Below, in pieces: positions 32,601 through 42,339 of a stretch of DNA of 64,000 nucleotides. A model generated the notes under the pieces. The model was not told the origin of the DNA and did not search any database. It worked only from the letters and a program-made list of their open reading frames with translations. A program made the position numbers and the translations under genes. How positions within the stretch are numbered: position 1 is the first letter of the stretch; every line of letters begins with the position of its first letter. The DNA is from Hydrangea macrophylla (lineage: Eukaryota; Streptophyta; Magnoliopsida; Cornales; Hydrangeaceae): contig CM066994.1 in the NCBI GenBank assembly GCA_033977485.1, positions 9,364,001 to 9,428,000 of the forward strand, read 5' to 3'.

Positions 32601-34186
32601 CTCCGTCTCATAAAGCCTTTGTTTCTAGTCTCTCTTCTATTTCAGTTCCTAACTGTGTTCAGGAAGCATTGTCTGATCCAAGGTGGAAGTCTGCCATGGT
32701 TGAAGAGATGAGAGCACTATCTAAAAATTGCACTTGGGAATTAACTGAATTACCTCGAGGGAAAAAAACAGTAGGGTGCAAGTGGGTGTTCACTGTGAAA
32801 TACAAAGCTGATGGGACAATTGAGAGGTACAAAGCTCGTCTGGTTGCTAAGGGGTTTACTCAGACTTATGGGGTTGATTATCAGGAGACTTTTGCTCCAG
32901 TGGCAAAGATGAACTCCATCAGAGTTTTGTTATCTCTTGCAGCGAATTTAGAGTGGCCACTACATCAGTTTGATGTAAAGAATGCCTTTCTTCATGGTGA
33001 TTTAGAGGAGGAGGTTTACATGGATGTTCCACCAGGCTTTGAAGACAACAAGACCACAGGGAAAGTCTGTCGTCTTCGAAAGTCATTATATGGACTTAAA
33101 CAATCACCTAGAGCGTGGTTTGATCGTTTTTCACAAGCCATGGTAAGGTATGGGTTCAAACAAAGTCAGGGCGATCATACTCTCTTTGTTAAACACTCTT
33201 CCAGTGGGAAAGTGACAGCTTTGATTGTATATGTTGATGACATTGTCCTCACTGGCGATGATGTAGAAGAAATGGGGAAGTTAAAAAATTATCTGGCCAA
33301 GGAATTCGAAATCAAAGATTTGGGTAACTTGAAGTATTTCTTGGGAATTGAAGTGGCAAGATCCAGAGATGGGATTTTTTTATCTCAGAGACAGTATGTA
33401 CTGGATTTGCTAAATGAAACTGGAATGCTTGGGTGCAAGGCAGCTGATACTCCAATGGACTCAAATCTGAAGCTTGGTGATGATCCGGGAGGAGAAACAG
33501 TAGATAAAGGGAGATATCAGAGAATGGTAGGTAAACTGATATATCTATCGCACACCAGACCCGATATTGCATTTGCAGTGAGTGTAGTGAGCCAATTTAT
33601 GCATTCTCCTAAACAAATTCATATGGATGCTGTTCTTCGAGTTGTGAGATATCTCAAGTCAGCACCAGGGAAAGGTTTGTTCTTTACTAAGCATGGACAT
33701 ACCCAAGTGGAAGCGTATACAGATGCTGATTGGGCAGGATCAGTGACTGATAGAAGATCAACAACTGGGTATTGTTCTTTCGTTGGAGGGAACTTAGTAA
33801 CGTGGAGGAGCAAGAAACAGCCTGTTGTGGCTAGGTCAAGTGCTGAGGCTGAGTTTAGAGCCATGGCTCAGGGAGTGTGTGAACTGTTATGGATTCAGAT
33901 CATTCTATCTGATTTGGGTTTGAAGCCCAAAACATCAATGAAGTTATATTGTGATAGTAAGGCCGCGATTAGTATTGCCCATAATCCGGTTCAGCATGAC
34001 AGAACTAAACACGTGGAGATAGACCGTCACTTTATCAAAGAGAAGTTAAATTGTGGAAATATTTGTACTCCATTTGTGAAGTCTGGAGACCAATTAGCTG
34101 ATGTTCTTACCAAGAGTCTTGCTAGTAGACCTTTTCATTTCATCCTGAGCAAGCTGGGCATGAGAGATATCTTTGCACCAGCTTGA
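29687..34186 (+). CDS. Ty1/copia Gag-Pol polyprotein, 1499 residues
   Basis: One uninterrupted frame from the ATG at 29687 (product MSKDSLTGG) to TGA at 34184. In order: Gag; a CCHC zinc knuckle CDYCNKPGHVRATC from C273; aspartic protease with DSGASDHM, catalytic D388; a pre-integrase HHCC segment (HQRLGHPS..CEAC); integrase with catalytic D584, D647 and E683, spaced D-62-D-35-E; a charged linker rich in Glu/Lys; reverse transcriptase with YVDD at 1182-1185; RNase H with TDADWAGS and SSAEAEFRAMA. This order (integrase before reverse transcriptase) defines Ty1/copia. No catalytic residue is lost. Frame continuity and identical LTRs suggest it may still be competent, or was very recently. Confidence 0.98.
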   Translation: MSKDSLTGGNTGVVSSSISNEKQSLVAENPGSKITTELFNGENYITWSQSAAFWLRSRSKYGYVDGTLKAPSREDPTYGKWEVDNYLVMSWLVHSMDPSIAAFFLEMETALDIWDTLAQTYARKGNIAEIYELRRRIEAEVQGERSSLQYYTSLSTMWKRLDHLKNFRPICSADATSFKEYIESERIFKFLAGLNSEFDQVRSRILGIEPLPSLREAFAYVQNEESRRSAMLPAPSTDRSALNSSNQRGGKGANYNPRRDQSTESGDSHAKWCDYCNKPGHVRATCWKLHGRPPVTRGRGGGRSGGRGGGPRAHLSAGTDSHPQVDDLSSASGSLSGALSSSDLETLRRIMTQLDTPTSSSTSFAQTGKVVNFTSALNAHSLSPWIIDSGASDHMTGLSSLFSTYNPCSGRDKVMTADGSFSSVSGKGVIHASNSLSLSSVLHVPNFSTNLLSISRITRDLNCFVTFYPSHCVFQDLTTKKMIGSGREENGLYFLLPSETTSDCLTKSAHHTFQGALPKEAWLWHQRLGHPSFSLLRHLFPSLINNKNVSDGMCEACEFGKQHRATYNLSLNKSSVPFQIVHTDVWGPSHIPSLNGHKWFVTFTDDFSRTTWVYLMKEKSEVYSIFKNFHKMICTQFSTNIKTVRSDKGGEYIYSGLETFFLDQGIIHQTSCTNTPQQNGVAERKNRHLLETARSMLFSMQVPKSYWGDAVLTAAYLINRLPTRILGKQSPIEVLLSPSALFPIPPKVFGCTCFVHNHSPSRKKLDPRSLKCVFVGYSPTQKGYKCFHPPSRKWYVSMDVTFHETQSYFLSPQSPLQGEKESGEEVPIAFVPFSSERDEGGVNSRGNTEEGGEKLKEREMEAEREKGKEREAGGEKEGVEDESVSVKEKKRLLTYSKNKERKRFGVEEMKAVPFPTLQPISACDDDPGISPSPVPTSSVDDLDIPIALRKGTRTRSKHPYPPSDFVSYSRLSPSHKAFVSSLSSISVPNCVQEALSDPRWKSAMVEEMRALSKNCTWELTELPRGKKTVGCKWVFTVKYKADGTIERYKARLVAKGFTQTYGVDYQETFAPVAKMNSIRVLLSLAANLEWPLHQFDVKNAFLHGDLEEEVYMDVPPGFEDNKTTGKVCRLRKSLYGLKQSPRAWFDRFSQAMVRYGFKQSQGDHTLFVKHSSSGKVTALIVYVDDIVLTGDDVEEMGKLKNYLAKEFEIKDLGNLKYFLGIEVARSRDGIFLSQRQYVLDLLNETGMLGCKAADTPMDSNLKLGDDPGGETVDKGRYQRMVGKLIYLSHTRPDIAFAVSVVSQFMHSPKQIHMDAVLRVVRYLKSAPGKGLFFTKHGHTQVEAYTDADWAGSVTDRRSTTGYCSFVGGNLVTWRSKKQPVVARSSAEAEFRAMAQGVCELLWIQIILSDLGLKPKTSMKLYCDSKAAISIAHNPVQHDRTKHVEIDRHFIKEKLNCGNICTPFVKSGDQLADVLTKSLASRPFHFILSKLGMRDIFAPA

Positions 34187-34193
34187 GGGGGAG

Positions 34194-34354
34194 TGTTGAA
34201 TGTTTTATTTTATTTATAAGTGTTTGGTGTCTATTTAGATTAGATTATATTAGGAGGACTACAATGTAATTATATTCTCTGTCTTCTCTATGTTAATAAA
34301 ATAACGTGAGGCACATAGTCTCACTGTACGTTTGGAACAAATAATTTCTCAACA
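34194..34354 (+). repeat. 3' LTR of the copia element
   Basis: 161 bp, with no difference from the 5' LTR that I can see. It is preceded by the polypurine tract GAGGGGGAG and followed by the target duplication GGAGC. Confidence 0.95.
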
Positions 34355-35146
34355 GGAGCCATGTGGCTGATCATCCAACCATTGCAAGCAATCGGATCCG
34401 AGTCCCTCTGCTACACCACTTGAACCGGTTTGGATGAGCGGTCCAATGGGATAAATTGGAGGCTTGTGCGGTTCTTCCCCTTGTAAAGCTTGAATAGCCC
34501 CATCTTCCAAATCCAAGAATGTATTTACCAATATTCCCTCAGCTAGATTGAACCTCTTTGAGTGATCGAGAAACCACTTGTATACTTCACTCGACCTATC
34601 CTGAACCGGATTCGATAGGTCTTTTCCATGAATCGGTACACATCCCGGAATTTTCACCGGTTCAGCCAAGTCTCTAAACTCACCAAAGGCCATCTCATCA
34701 AGTTTTGGCAAAAAAAATAAAAAGGAAAGATTCATGGCTGTTGAAGGGAAAAATAAGTAATTTGAGACATGTAATTCCTTAGCTACATCAAAAGCATCAC
34801 ACCCGAACGGGTCAGTAATCAATGCAACCAAATGGGTTGTTGCGGTTAATGACTTCAATGTATCGCGGAGAGAGGGGAGAGAGAGAGTTACGGTGAGGAC
34901 AATTAATTGGGCTGCGGTGTTCAATTCAGAAGGAAGGCTCACTGGCGGTAGAAAGAGGTGGTTTATGCCACCAGGGAGGGCGTCTAGGACTGCTTTTTGG
35001 GCAGCGGGTGGTGGTCCGGTGGTGGGGATGATGATGGTGACCGAGATGTGGTGGTGGAGAACGAGTCGCTTGGCGAACTCAGCGAGTGGGATGAGGTGAC
35101 CCATCCCTGGACTCGGTAGAATGGCTACATGGGGTGTTTGCTCCAT
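34355..35146 (-). pseudogene. UGT-C, 5' part (N-terminal acceptor domain)
   Basis: The first 264 codons of the split UGT72B-like gene: MEQTPHVAIL start at 35146, catalytic PSPGMGH, partner Asp in ITDPFGCDAFD, and the linker up to [12 protein letters not shown], where the copia element enters. Read into the element, translation ends one codon later, giving a 265-residue product without PSPG box and so without donor binding. The frame on both sides of the element is compatible with one 476-codon gene, so the insertion is the only disabling change visible. Confidence 0.95.
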
Positions 35147-35214
35147 CGTATAGTTAATTGGGAACTTAATTTGACTCGGTTATGTCAGTTGGGTTGTAGA
35201 GTTATAGAAGCATA

Positions 35215-35448
35215 GAAATTTCTACTAAATATGTAAGTAGTGATGTAATGGAAGACAAATCACTACAAAAGAGTTGAATGCTTAGATTATTCTACTGTCC
35301 TGATGCAAACTCTTGTGTACGTCTCTCAAAGAAATTTCTACTAAATATATGTAAGTAGTGATGTAATGGGAAGACAAAACACTACAAAAGAGTTGAAAGT
35401 TTAGATTATTCTAATGTCCTGATTCAAAACTCTTGTACGTCTCTCAAA
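35215..35448. repeat. Tandem duplication upstream of UGT-C
   Basis: Units 35215-35330 and 35331-35448 both run from GAAATTTCTACTAAAT through GTAAGTAGTGATGTAATGG to CGTCTCTCAAA, with a few differences. Sister copies upstream of UGT-D and UGT-E have the unit once. Confidence 0.9.
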
Positions 35449-35974
35449 GATTAGATTAAGGGGTATTATAACCTATATTCTTCACTATTAAGGGGACCAA
35501 TTATAGTGCACTTTTTATGTGATTGAATAGTCCCTCTTATGGGGGATTATTTATTTAAAATGGAATATTAGCTTCTTGTGTTTAAACGTACCCAAATGTT
35601 AGACAATTCAATTAAAACGGATTATTAGTCCAATTTCATTTAGTCCTGTCTTAAGTCTACGAACAAACATAGGTACATTGAATTTTGATTTGATGATACT
35701 AAAGTGGTCCCAGTACCATTATTAAAAGTAATCTCACTACTACATGTATTTGATAACTATTTAGAATACAAAATTTGGAAACTATAGCAATCCATCTTTG
35801 TTTAAGTGTAGTATGTAAATGTCTCGTACGTGTGATGTAACTGCATATGTTGGTGGTCAAAAATATTTCATGAAAAGAAACCAATGTTTCAATGTGTTCC
35901 GCATGCTCGTACGTAGAGTGGTCAACTTGTCATTCTGAATACAAAAGATTATGCACGGGGTACAAAGGCTTAGT
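35449..35974. other. UGT-C distal upstream flank
   Basis: The sequence matches the flank upstream of UGT-D (39800-39842 continuing at 50489-50755, beyond the gypsy element) and of UGT-E (58640-58920), for example TTAGACAATTCAATTAAAAC and CATTATT(A/G)AAAGT. No gene. Confidence 0.75.
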
Positions 35975-37242
35975 TATAAAAATCTGAACAGTTTTTCATT
36001 TTCTTCACGTTTTTATCTCCAACGTTCAGATTGATTTTTCATTTATGGCCCAACGTTTGGAATACCATTTAAGGCCCAGCGCTCAGATTTGTAATGAAAG
36101 CCCAACGGATTTATTTTTTTTTGCTATAAATATAGAAGCTGTCCCAAGAGATTTCTCATTCCAATTTTCAGTGAGCTTTACAATTTTAGAGACAGAGAGA
36201 GACCTATATATAGCAGTGACCTTTTTATACAGAGTTACAGGAAGTTATAGCAGTTTCTACTTGAGACAGTTTCTTACAGTTTTCCAGAAAAATAAAATAT
36301 TTCAGTTTCTTGTTTCCGAGCAACAAATTCAGAAAGGTGTATAGCATATACCAGTTCATTTTTTCTTTTGGGTTTTCAAAGAAAAACTTAGACAGAGATA
36401 ATTTCTGGGCTGATTTTATTTTGGGAATGACGTGGCAGCGTACTGGAACTGCTTGCACACTTGGACAAAGTTGCAAAACGTCTTAAAGAGAACGATCTAG
36501 TCTACGACTCAACCTAAGGATTGTTAAAGAAGCTGCTTTTCCAGTAACATTGTTCTATTAGTTTTTAGTTTCCCACACGTAAAATCTGAGTATCACTGCT
36601 GACATGACAATAATCTAAGAAAAGAGAAAATACAAAAATTCTATGATTCAACCTAGTGGTTTGAGTAGTCATATATCCCCCAATTTTGGTCCAAACGAGT
36701 TGTGCCTTGGTTCCAAAATGTAGTCCCAATGAAATTTGCTCTTAAGTAATCTCCTCAGTCGTTATTGGCTCGAGCCTCTTGATTTTTTTTTTCCTATGAA
36801 CATATTAATCTAATTATTGACGAATAACTCGATTAGCTAATCAAAACCTAGCGCATCATGTTCTTGAGTCGCTAGGTCTTATTCTGTGGGAATCAAGCCA
36901 CCTCTATTCACCCAATTCTATCTTTCCTATTACTAGTTGGATCGGAGCCGACACAAGGAATTGATCGTCGACGCCAACAAGCAAGGGACTAAGTGCTAGC
37001 TACAAGAAAACTCCAGTCATATATATCGCCAACAAGCAAGGGACTAAGTGCTAGCTACAAGAAAACTCCAGTCATATATATCCCCAATTTTTGGTTCGAT
37101 TTGTGCCTTGGTTCCAAAATGTTGTGATTTTCTAAATTGCTTTGGTTTTATAAACAAGGTAGTTTTCAAGTTTGTAACATTTTGGAACCAACTCATAACA
37201 TGTTGGGACTAAACCATAACTTGTTTGGACCTGAAAATATAA

Positions 37243-37422
37243 GAGAGCATTTTTGCTCACTCAATTTTGATTCACCATTGTTCACCCCGGCCTTCACTGA
37301 GTGACATGTGTTCCAATTTGCCCCTATATTATCAACATAATTACTGGAGTGAGACACATATCACCCAATAAAAACCTGTATGAGCAATGATAAATTAAAA
37401 TTGAGTGAGCAAAAATACTCTC
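37243..37422. mobile_element. MITE with GAGAGCATTTTTGCTCACTC ends
   Basis: The left end and the reversed right end (GAGAGTATTTTTGCTCACTC) match over about 26 bases. AAAATATAA and ATAATATAA flank it, a worn 9-bp duplication of Mutator type. It is absent from copy 1 of the segmental duplication (about 27745). Confidence 0.82.
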
Positions 37423-37496
37423 ATAATATAAGTTATAGGATAGTGCCCAAACCACAAGGCTATACATAGAAGGTCCCAAGAAAGTATTATTTAAGG

Positions 37497-37683
37497 GGCA
37501 ATGATATAGCGAGTAACTTATCATATGAGAAGGCGGGTTTTAACAGTTGGATGAGCATCTAGTCATAAGATTTCCAGAAATCTAGAGAACCATTTATTGC
37601 TAGATACTAATCCAACGGTTAAAACACACCTTCTCATATTAGAAACTTCTCACAATAGACTTATCCTTATTTAAGATACTTGT
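37497..37683. mobile_element. Insertion with imperfect inverted ends, flanked by a 58-bp direct repeat
   Basis: GGGCAATGATATAGCGAG begins the insert, and AAGGCGGGTTTTAACAGTTGG is mirrored by CCAACGGTTAAAACACACCTT. On both sides stands the same about 58-base block (GATAGTGCCCARACCACAAG ... TATTATTTAAG), single in copy 1, so the insertion is associated with a longer duplication than a normal target site. Confidence 0.55.
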
Positions 37684-38201
37684 ATGATAGTGCCCAGACC
37701 ACAAGGCTATACATAGAAGGTCCCAAGAAAGTATTATTTAAGATATTTTAAAAAACGCAAGCATTTTGCATTTGTCTGTTTGCCATCACTAGACGTGATT
37801 CACTTGAGAGTCCTGATTCACGTACATATCATATATTATTGATACAGCTAGAAAGTATAAACTACTAAGAAATGCCTATCTTGACTCCTACATCAACAAT
37901 TGCAGTTACACACAAGACACATAATAAATAAAAGAAAAATGTTAAGTACATCGGTTTTGTATATCTAAATTATTCACTTGTTGATGTGTCTTGATAATTT
38001 TGAAAATAATTTGAACTTCATTTAGTTATTGATGAATACTTTTAGAAATTCACATCAACAAGTGTATTATTTATGTGTCCCGTTCAGGTGTACCTAATAT
38101 TATTACTCTAAACAAAATTGTAAAGTAGCCAGAGAAAGGAAGTGTAACAAACAAGGATCTAATTTTTTTTAAAAAAATAAATCAAAAGAAAAATGCAGCA
38201 T

Positions 38202-39594
38202 CTAGAATGAACTTGATCCAAAATGTGCTACTTTTTTGTTCAATTTGAGGGAAAATTCAGAGAATGACATGGTAGAAGACCCCTCTTTTTTAAGTACATT
38301 TTTAGCTGCATCCTTAAGCTCCTTTCATTCGATTCCTAATCACTTCCCCTTCTTCTCCTTCCATTAGACACTTCACAACTTGGGCAATATCTTCCCTTCC
38401 ATTGGTCGCAATGCCACTTTTAAACCCTCAATAGACATCATCGCATTCATCTTTTGTTCAGCATAAAGTGGCCAAGCAATTAAAGGCACCCCATGGACCA
38501 CACTCTCTAGTGCTGAGTTCCAACCGCAATGAGTTAAGAATCCATCGATCGAGCCATGGCTCCGGATCTCAAGGCACCACTAGGCCTTTCCCTTTGCTTT
38601 TGTCCAAAAACCCTTTGGTAAGAAATCAAAAGAGTGGTACTTTTGACTTTCTTCACTAAAAAATGCAGCATTGGCAGATCTATCATTCGGAGTTCTCACA
38701 ACTCATATGAATCTTTTTCCACTCATTTCCAATCCCAAGGCTAATTCATTGAGTTGATCATTTGAGAGGGTACCACTGCTCCCGAATGAGACAAATAAGA
38801 CGGAGCCACGTGGCTGATCATCCAACCATTGCAAGTACTTCGACCCGGGTCGATCTGCTACACTACTTGAGCCGGTTTGGATGAGCGGTCCAATGGGGGT
38901 AAATTGGTGGCTTGCTTAGTTCCTCCCTTTGTACTGCTTGTATAGCCCCATCTTCCAAATCTGAGAATGTATTTACTAATATGCCCTCAGCTTGTCTGTA
39001 CCTTTTCATGTTATTGAGAATCCACTTGTATGCGTCAACCAATCTATCCTGACACTGGTTCGGCAGATCTTTTCCATGAACTGATACACACCCTGGAATT
39101 TGCATCGGTTCAGCCAAGTCTCTAAATTCACCAGAGACCATCTCATCAAGTTTTGGCGAAAATAATAAAAAGGAAAGCGTCATGGCTGGTGAAGGGAAAT
39201 ATAAGTAATTTGAGACATGGAATTCCTTAGCTACATCAAAAGCATCACACCCGAACGGGTCAGTAATCAACGCAGCCAAATGGGTTGTTGCAGTTAACGA
39301 CTTCAATGTGTCGCAGAGAGAGGGGAGAGAGAGAGTTACAGTGAGAATAATTTGGGCTGCGGTGTTCAATTCAGAAGGAAGGCTCACTGGCGGTAGAAAG
39401 AGGTGGTTTATGCCGCTGGGGAGGGTGTCTAGGACTGCTTTTTGGGCAGTGGGTGGTGGTCTGGTACTGGTGGGGATGATGATGGTGACCGAGATGTGGT
39501 GATGGTGAACGAGTCGCTTGGCAAACTCAGTAAGTGGGATGAGGTGACGCATCCCTGGACTCGGTAGAATGGCTACATGGGGTGTTTGCTCCAT
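38202..39594 (-). pseudogene. UGT-D: frameshifted UGT72B-like pseudogene
   Basis: The start codon and about 225 family codons are open from 39594 (MEQTPHVAIL...). The Gly before the catalytic His is Arg (GMRH). A one-base insertion after the KPPIYP codons near 38893 shifts the frame and ends it at 38863. Downstream, UGT sequence continues to the family stop at 38202, but with a deletion of about 20 bases removing the WAPQ start of the PSPG box (near 38575) and further small indels near 38325 and 38400. Non-functional. The gypsy element lies 249 bp upstream of its start. Confidence 0.95.
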
Positions 39595-39660
39595 CGTAGT
39601 TAATTGGTAACTTAATTTGACTTGGTTATGTTGTCGGATGTAGAGTTAGGAATTAGCACT

Positions 39661-39669
39661 TATATAAGC
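39661..39669 (-). promoter_or_regulatory. Former TATA box of UGT-D
   Basis: The minus strand reads GCTTATATAAGTGC about 70 bases upstream of the UGT-D start, the same place as in UGT-A. Confidence 0.6.
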
Positions 39670-39842
39670 ATGAAACTTTCTACTAAATATGTAAGTAATG
39701 ATGTAATGGAAGACAAATCCGTACAGTAAGACTTAAAAGTTTAGATTATTCTAATGTCTTGATGCAAACTCTTGTACGTCTCTCTCAAAGATTAGATTAA
39801 GGGGTATTTTAACCTCTATTCTTCACTATTAAGGGGACTAAT

Positions 39843-40478
39843 TGATATGTACAAAAATATCAAGTCAAAGTCAAGTCTCGCCACCTCAGCAAGGAAAGCC
39901 AAGTCACCTTGGATCTGGGCTGTCTACTCAACCATCTCGGGACGTTACACAAAACTGTCCGGTTCAGTCCAGAACCCGGGCATCCACTCCAGACTAGCCC
40001 CACATGGGGGCACCTCCAGAAGGCTTGGCTGCTTACCCAGCAACCCTCCAGACAGTTTCCTATCCCAGCTAGGAGACTAAATAGAAGGAGCAAGTAGTTT
40101 CCTAAACCACTTAGGAAACTCTCCTAAATTCATGTAAATCAGTTGTAATCAGATTAGGCTTCCTAATCTGCATACTTACCTTGTACAGGTGGTCTCTTGC
40201 ACCTATAAAAGAGGCCACTCACCCCCATTGAAGGGGATCACATTCTGACTCTTAAGAATAGCATAAAAATACTTCACTGTTACGCATATACCTGGTCGGT
40301 TTCTAGTAGTGCCGCCCACTCTATTGGCTCACCAATAGTCGCCGGTGATTTGTTAGTGAAAGCGCACCGACGCGCCCATAGACGTAGGTCACCTCATTAA
40401 TGGGTCCGAACCACATACAAAATTCATTGTGTCTATCTCTCTCTCCATATTATTCTTACCCAAATTTTGGCATCATCA
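39843..40478 (+). repeat. 5' LTR of the gypsy element
   Basis: 636 bp with a TATA box (CCTATAAAAGAGG, about 40202-40214) near the middle-right, followed by transcribed-leader-like sequence. The primer-binding site TTTGGCGCCATCTGTGG follows at 40480-40496. It matches a tRNA 3' end of the TGGCGCC class, though I cannot say which tRNA. Confidence 0.92.
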
Positions 40479-40540
40479 GTTTGGCGCCATCTGTGGAAAA
40501 ATGACAAGTTTCTTATCAACAAATTTCTTGATTGATCAAC

Positions 40541-41930
40541 ATGCCGCAGAAGAAGGGTAAGAAAACCGCTGCTCAAACCGGTCAGGAGGATTCGCAGCCC
40601 GGACAGACAATTGCCTTTATGAACTCCGAGCAAGTTATAGCAGCTCTTGTGTAATTCTTGGAGGGCCAGTGACAGACCCAGCAACAAATCCAGGCACTAC
40701 TAGCCCGACAGGATAAACTCTCTCAGACTGAGGATCAGCCCGAGAAAGGCGCGTCCAACCGGGAGCCCATACGGGTTAAACATCGCGCTCACACCGCACC
40801 GGTATCCCCGCCTGATTGGGAATGACTCGGTGATGGTGAGCGTAGCCACGTGCCCAGGCATACCAGACAAAGAGCCAGGGCCAACCCGCGTCGGGCAGAA
40901 GATGCTAGAGATATCATCAATAAACGACGTGCCGCCAGAGGGGAGGGGCTAGGACAAAAGGCCCGGGAATCGGCTAAAGATCCTTCGGTCAAGAGCCGGG
41001 GAGATCTTAGGCACACGATAACCCGGAGTCGGAACTGGGTTCTATCCCCGAGGACAACGTACTTTGAGGAAGAGGCCTCATCATCAGACCCGACCTACCG
41101 TGCGGATATGGAGAGGGAGATCGGGCGAGATGTAAAGGCCCAGATCAAGGACCTGCAGCAGCAAATTAAAAGGTTGAGTCACAAGTCCGGCCAGGACCTC
41201 ACCAACAGAGAGACCGAGTCGCCCTATATCGCCCAGGTAACGGGATTCCCCATCCCGCGGAAATTCAAACATCTCAGCTCTTATGACGGTTCAGGGAGCC
41301 TAGTGGATCATGTCCGTACTTACAAGGCTCAGATGGTGCTAGTCACCATGGTCGATGAGTTACTATGCCTGGCCTTCCCCAGCACCCTTAAAGGGCTAGC
41401 CGCACAGTGGTTCCATGCTCTGAAACCCCGAATAGTCGATAGCTTCAAGACATTAGCAAGCTCTTCATCAGCCAGTTTGTGGGGATGCTCGACCAGTCAC
41501 AACCGTACACCCAGCTGCTGACCGTCAAGCAGCGAAAAGGAGAATCCCTAAGGGAGTACCTGGACCGTTTTAATCAATAGAGGCTTCAAATTCGTCACTT
41601 GAATGAAACGACCGCTGTCATGGCTTTCTGCTCGGGAGTTCAACACACCAAAGTCGCCACGTTGTTTCATCGTGACCCACCGGCAACCCTGGTAGAATTC
41701 TCAGAAAGGGTTGGAAAGTACATCGACACGGAGGAGTTTCTAAAGTCCAAACGCGCCAATTTCACGAAAGACGATTCCCCGAAAGCCAAACAGAAGCGTG
41801 AGGGCGTCGAGAAGGGTCCGGGGAAGAAGCCAAGCCAAGATCAGCCAAAAGGTGGTTGGTATCAGGCCCCGATTACCTTCACACCATTTTTTTGACCTAT
41901 CCACGAGGTCATGGCTGTTGCCGAGACCCA
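40541..41930 (+). pseudogene. gypsy gag (broken)
   Basis: Starts at the ATG at 40541 (product MPQKKGKK) and contains in-frame stops near 40652, 40673 and 40824, then a long open piece 40850-41521 with a basic segment, a coiled-coil-like KAQIKDLQQQIKRL and the retrotransposon Gag core (FPSTLKGLAAQWFHAL). A frameshift near 41455 moves the rest (LLTVKQRKGESLREYLDRFN, then 41599-41895) to another frame. Around 41990-42050 a worn zinc-knuckle-like [15 protein letters not shown] remains. It would have formed the particle shell. Confidence 0.88.
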
Positions 41931-42339
41931 AAGGCTACTCTAGTAACCTGCAAAACTGAAGAGCCCACCCGATAAGAGAAATCGGGACAAGTTTTATCGC
42001 TTCCACAAGGACCATGGACATGACACAGAGGATTGCTTTAAGCTTAAGATCACCTTGCCGAGTTCGTCGTAGCGGACATACGACCCTGGCCGGACGCCCG
42101 AGCCACCAACTAGCCACAACCCCTCGGGCAAATCAATGTTATCTCCAGAAGAACTTCGGGCGGAGGGGATTCACAGTTGGCCAAGAAGAGGCATGCTCGG
42201 GCATCCCGATCGTACGTCTGGCATATCTAATCCACCAGCTCTTCCTTGACTGATGTGCTAATGTTCTCATCCAATGATATATGAGATTTGCATTTCCCCC
42301 ATGATGATCCGCTGGTGGTAACGCTCTTCGTAGCAAATT

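Larger units (their letters stand above)
29099..34354 (+). mobile_element. Full-length young Ty1/copia retrotransposon inside UGT-C
   Basis: The element is 5256 bp. LTRs 29099-29259 and 34194-34354 are both 161 bp and appear identical. They start TGTTGAATG and end TCTCAACA. GGAGC is duplicated on both sides (29094-29098, 34355-34359). A tRNA-Met primer-binding site TGGTATCAGAGCC begins at 29260, and the polypurine tract GAGGGGGAG ends at 34193. The single polyprotein frame is uninterrupted. All parts needed for autonomous movement are visible, so it was inserted recently. It runs antisense to the host gene. Confidence 0.98.
35975..38201. repeat. Segmental duplication, copy 2 (downstream flank of UGT-D)
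   Basis: Partner of 26004-28454. It lacks the SINEs and MITEs of copy 1 but has its own insertions at 37243-37422 and about 37497-37683. It also has a short internal duplication at 36958-37080 (CAACAAGCAAGGGACTAAG..AGTCATATATAT present twice). Confidence 0.88.
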
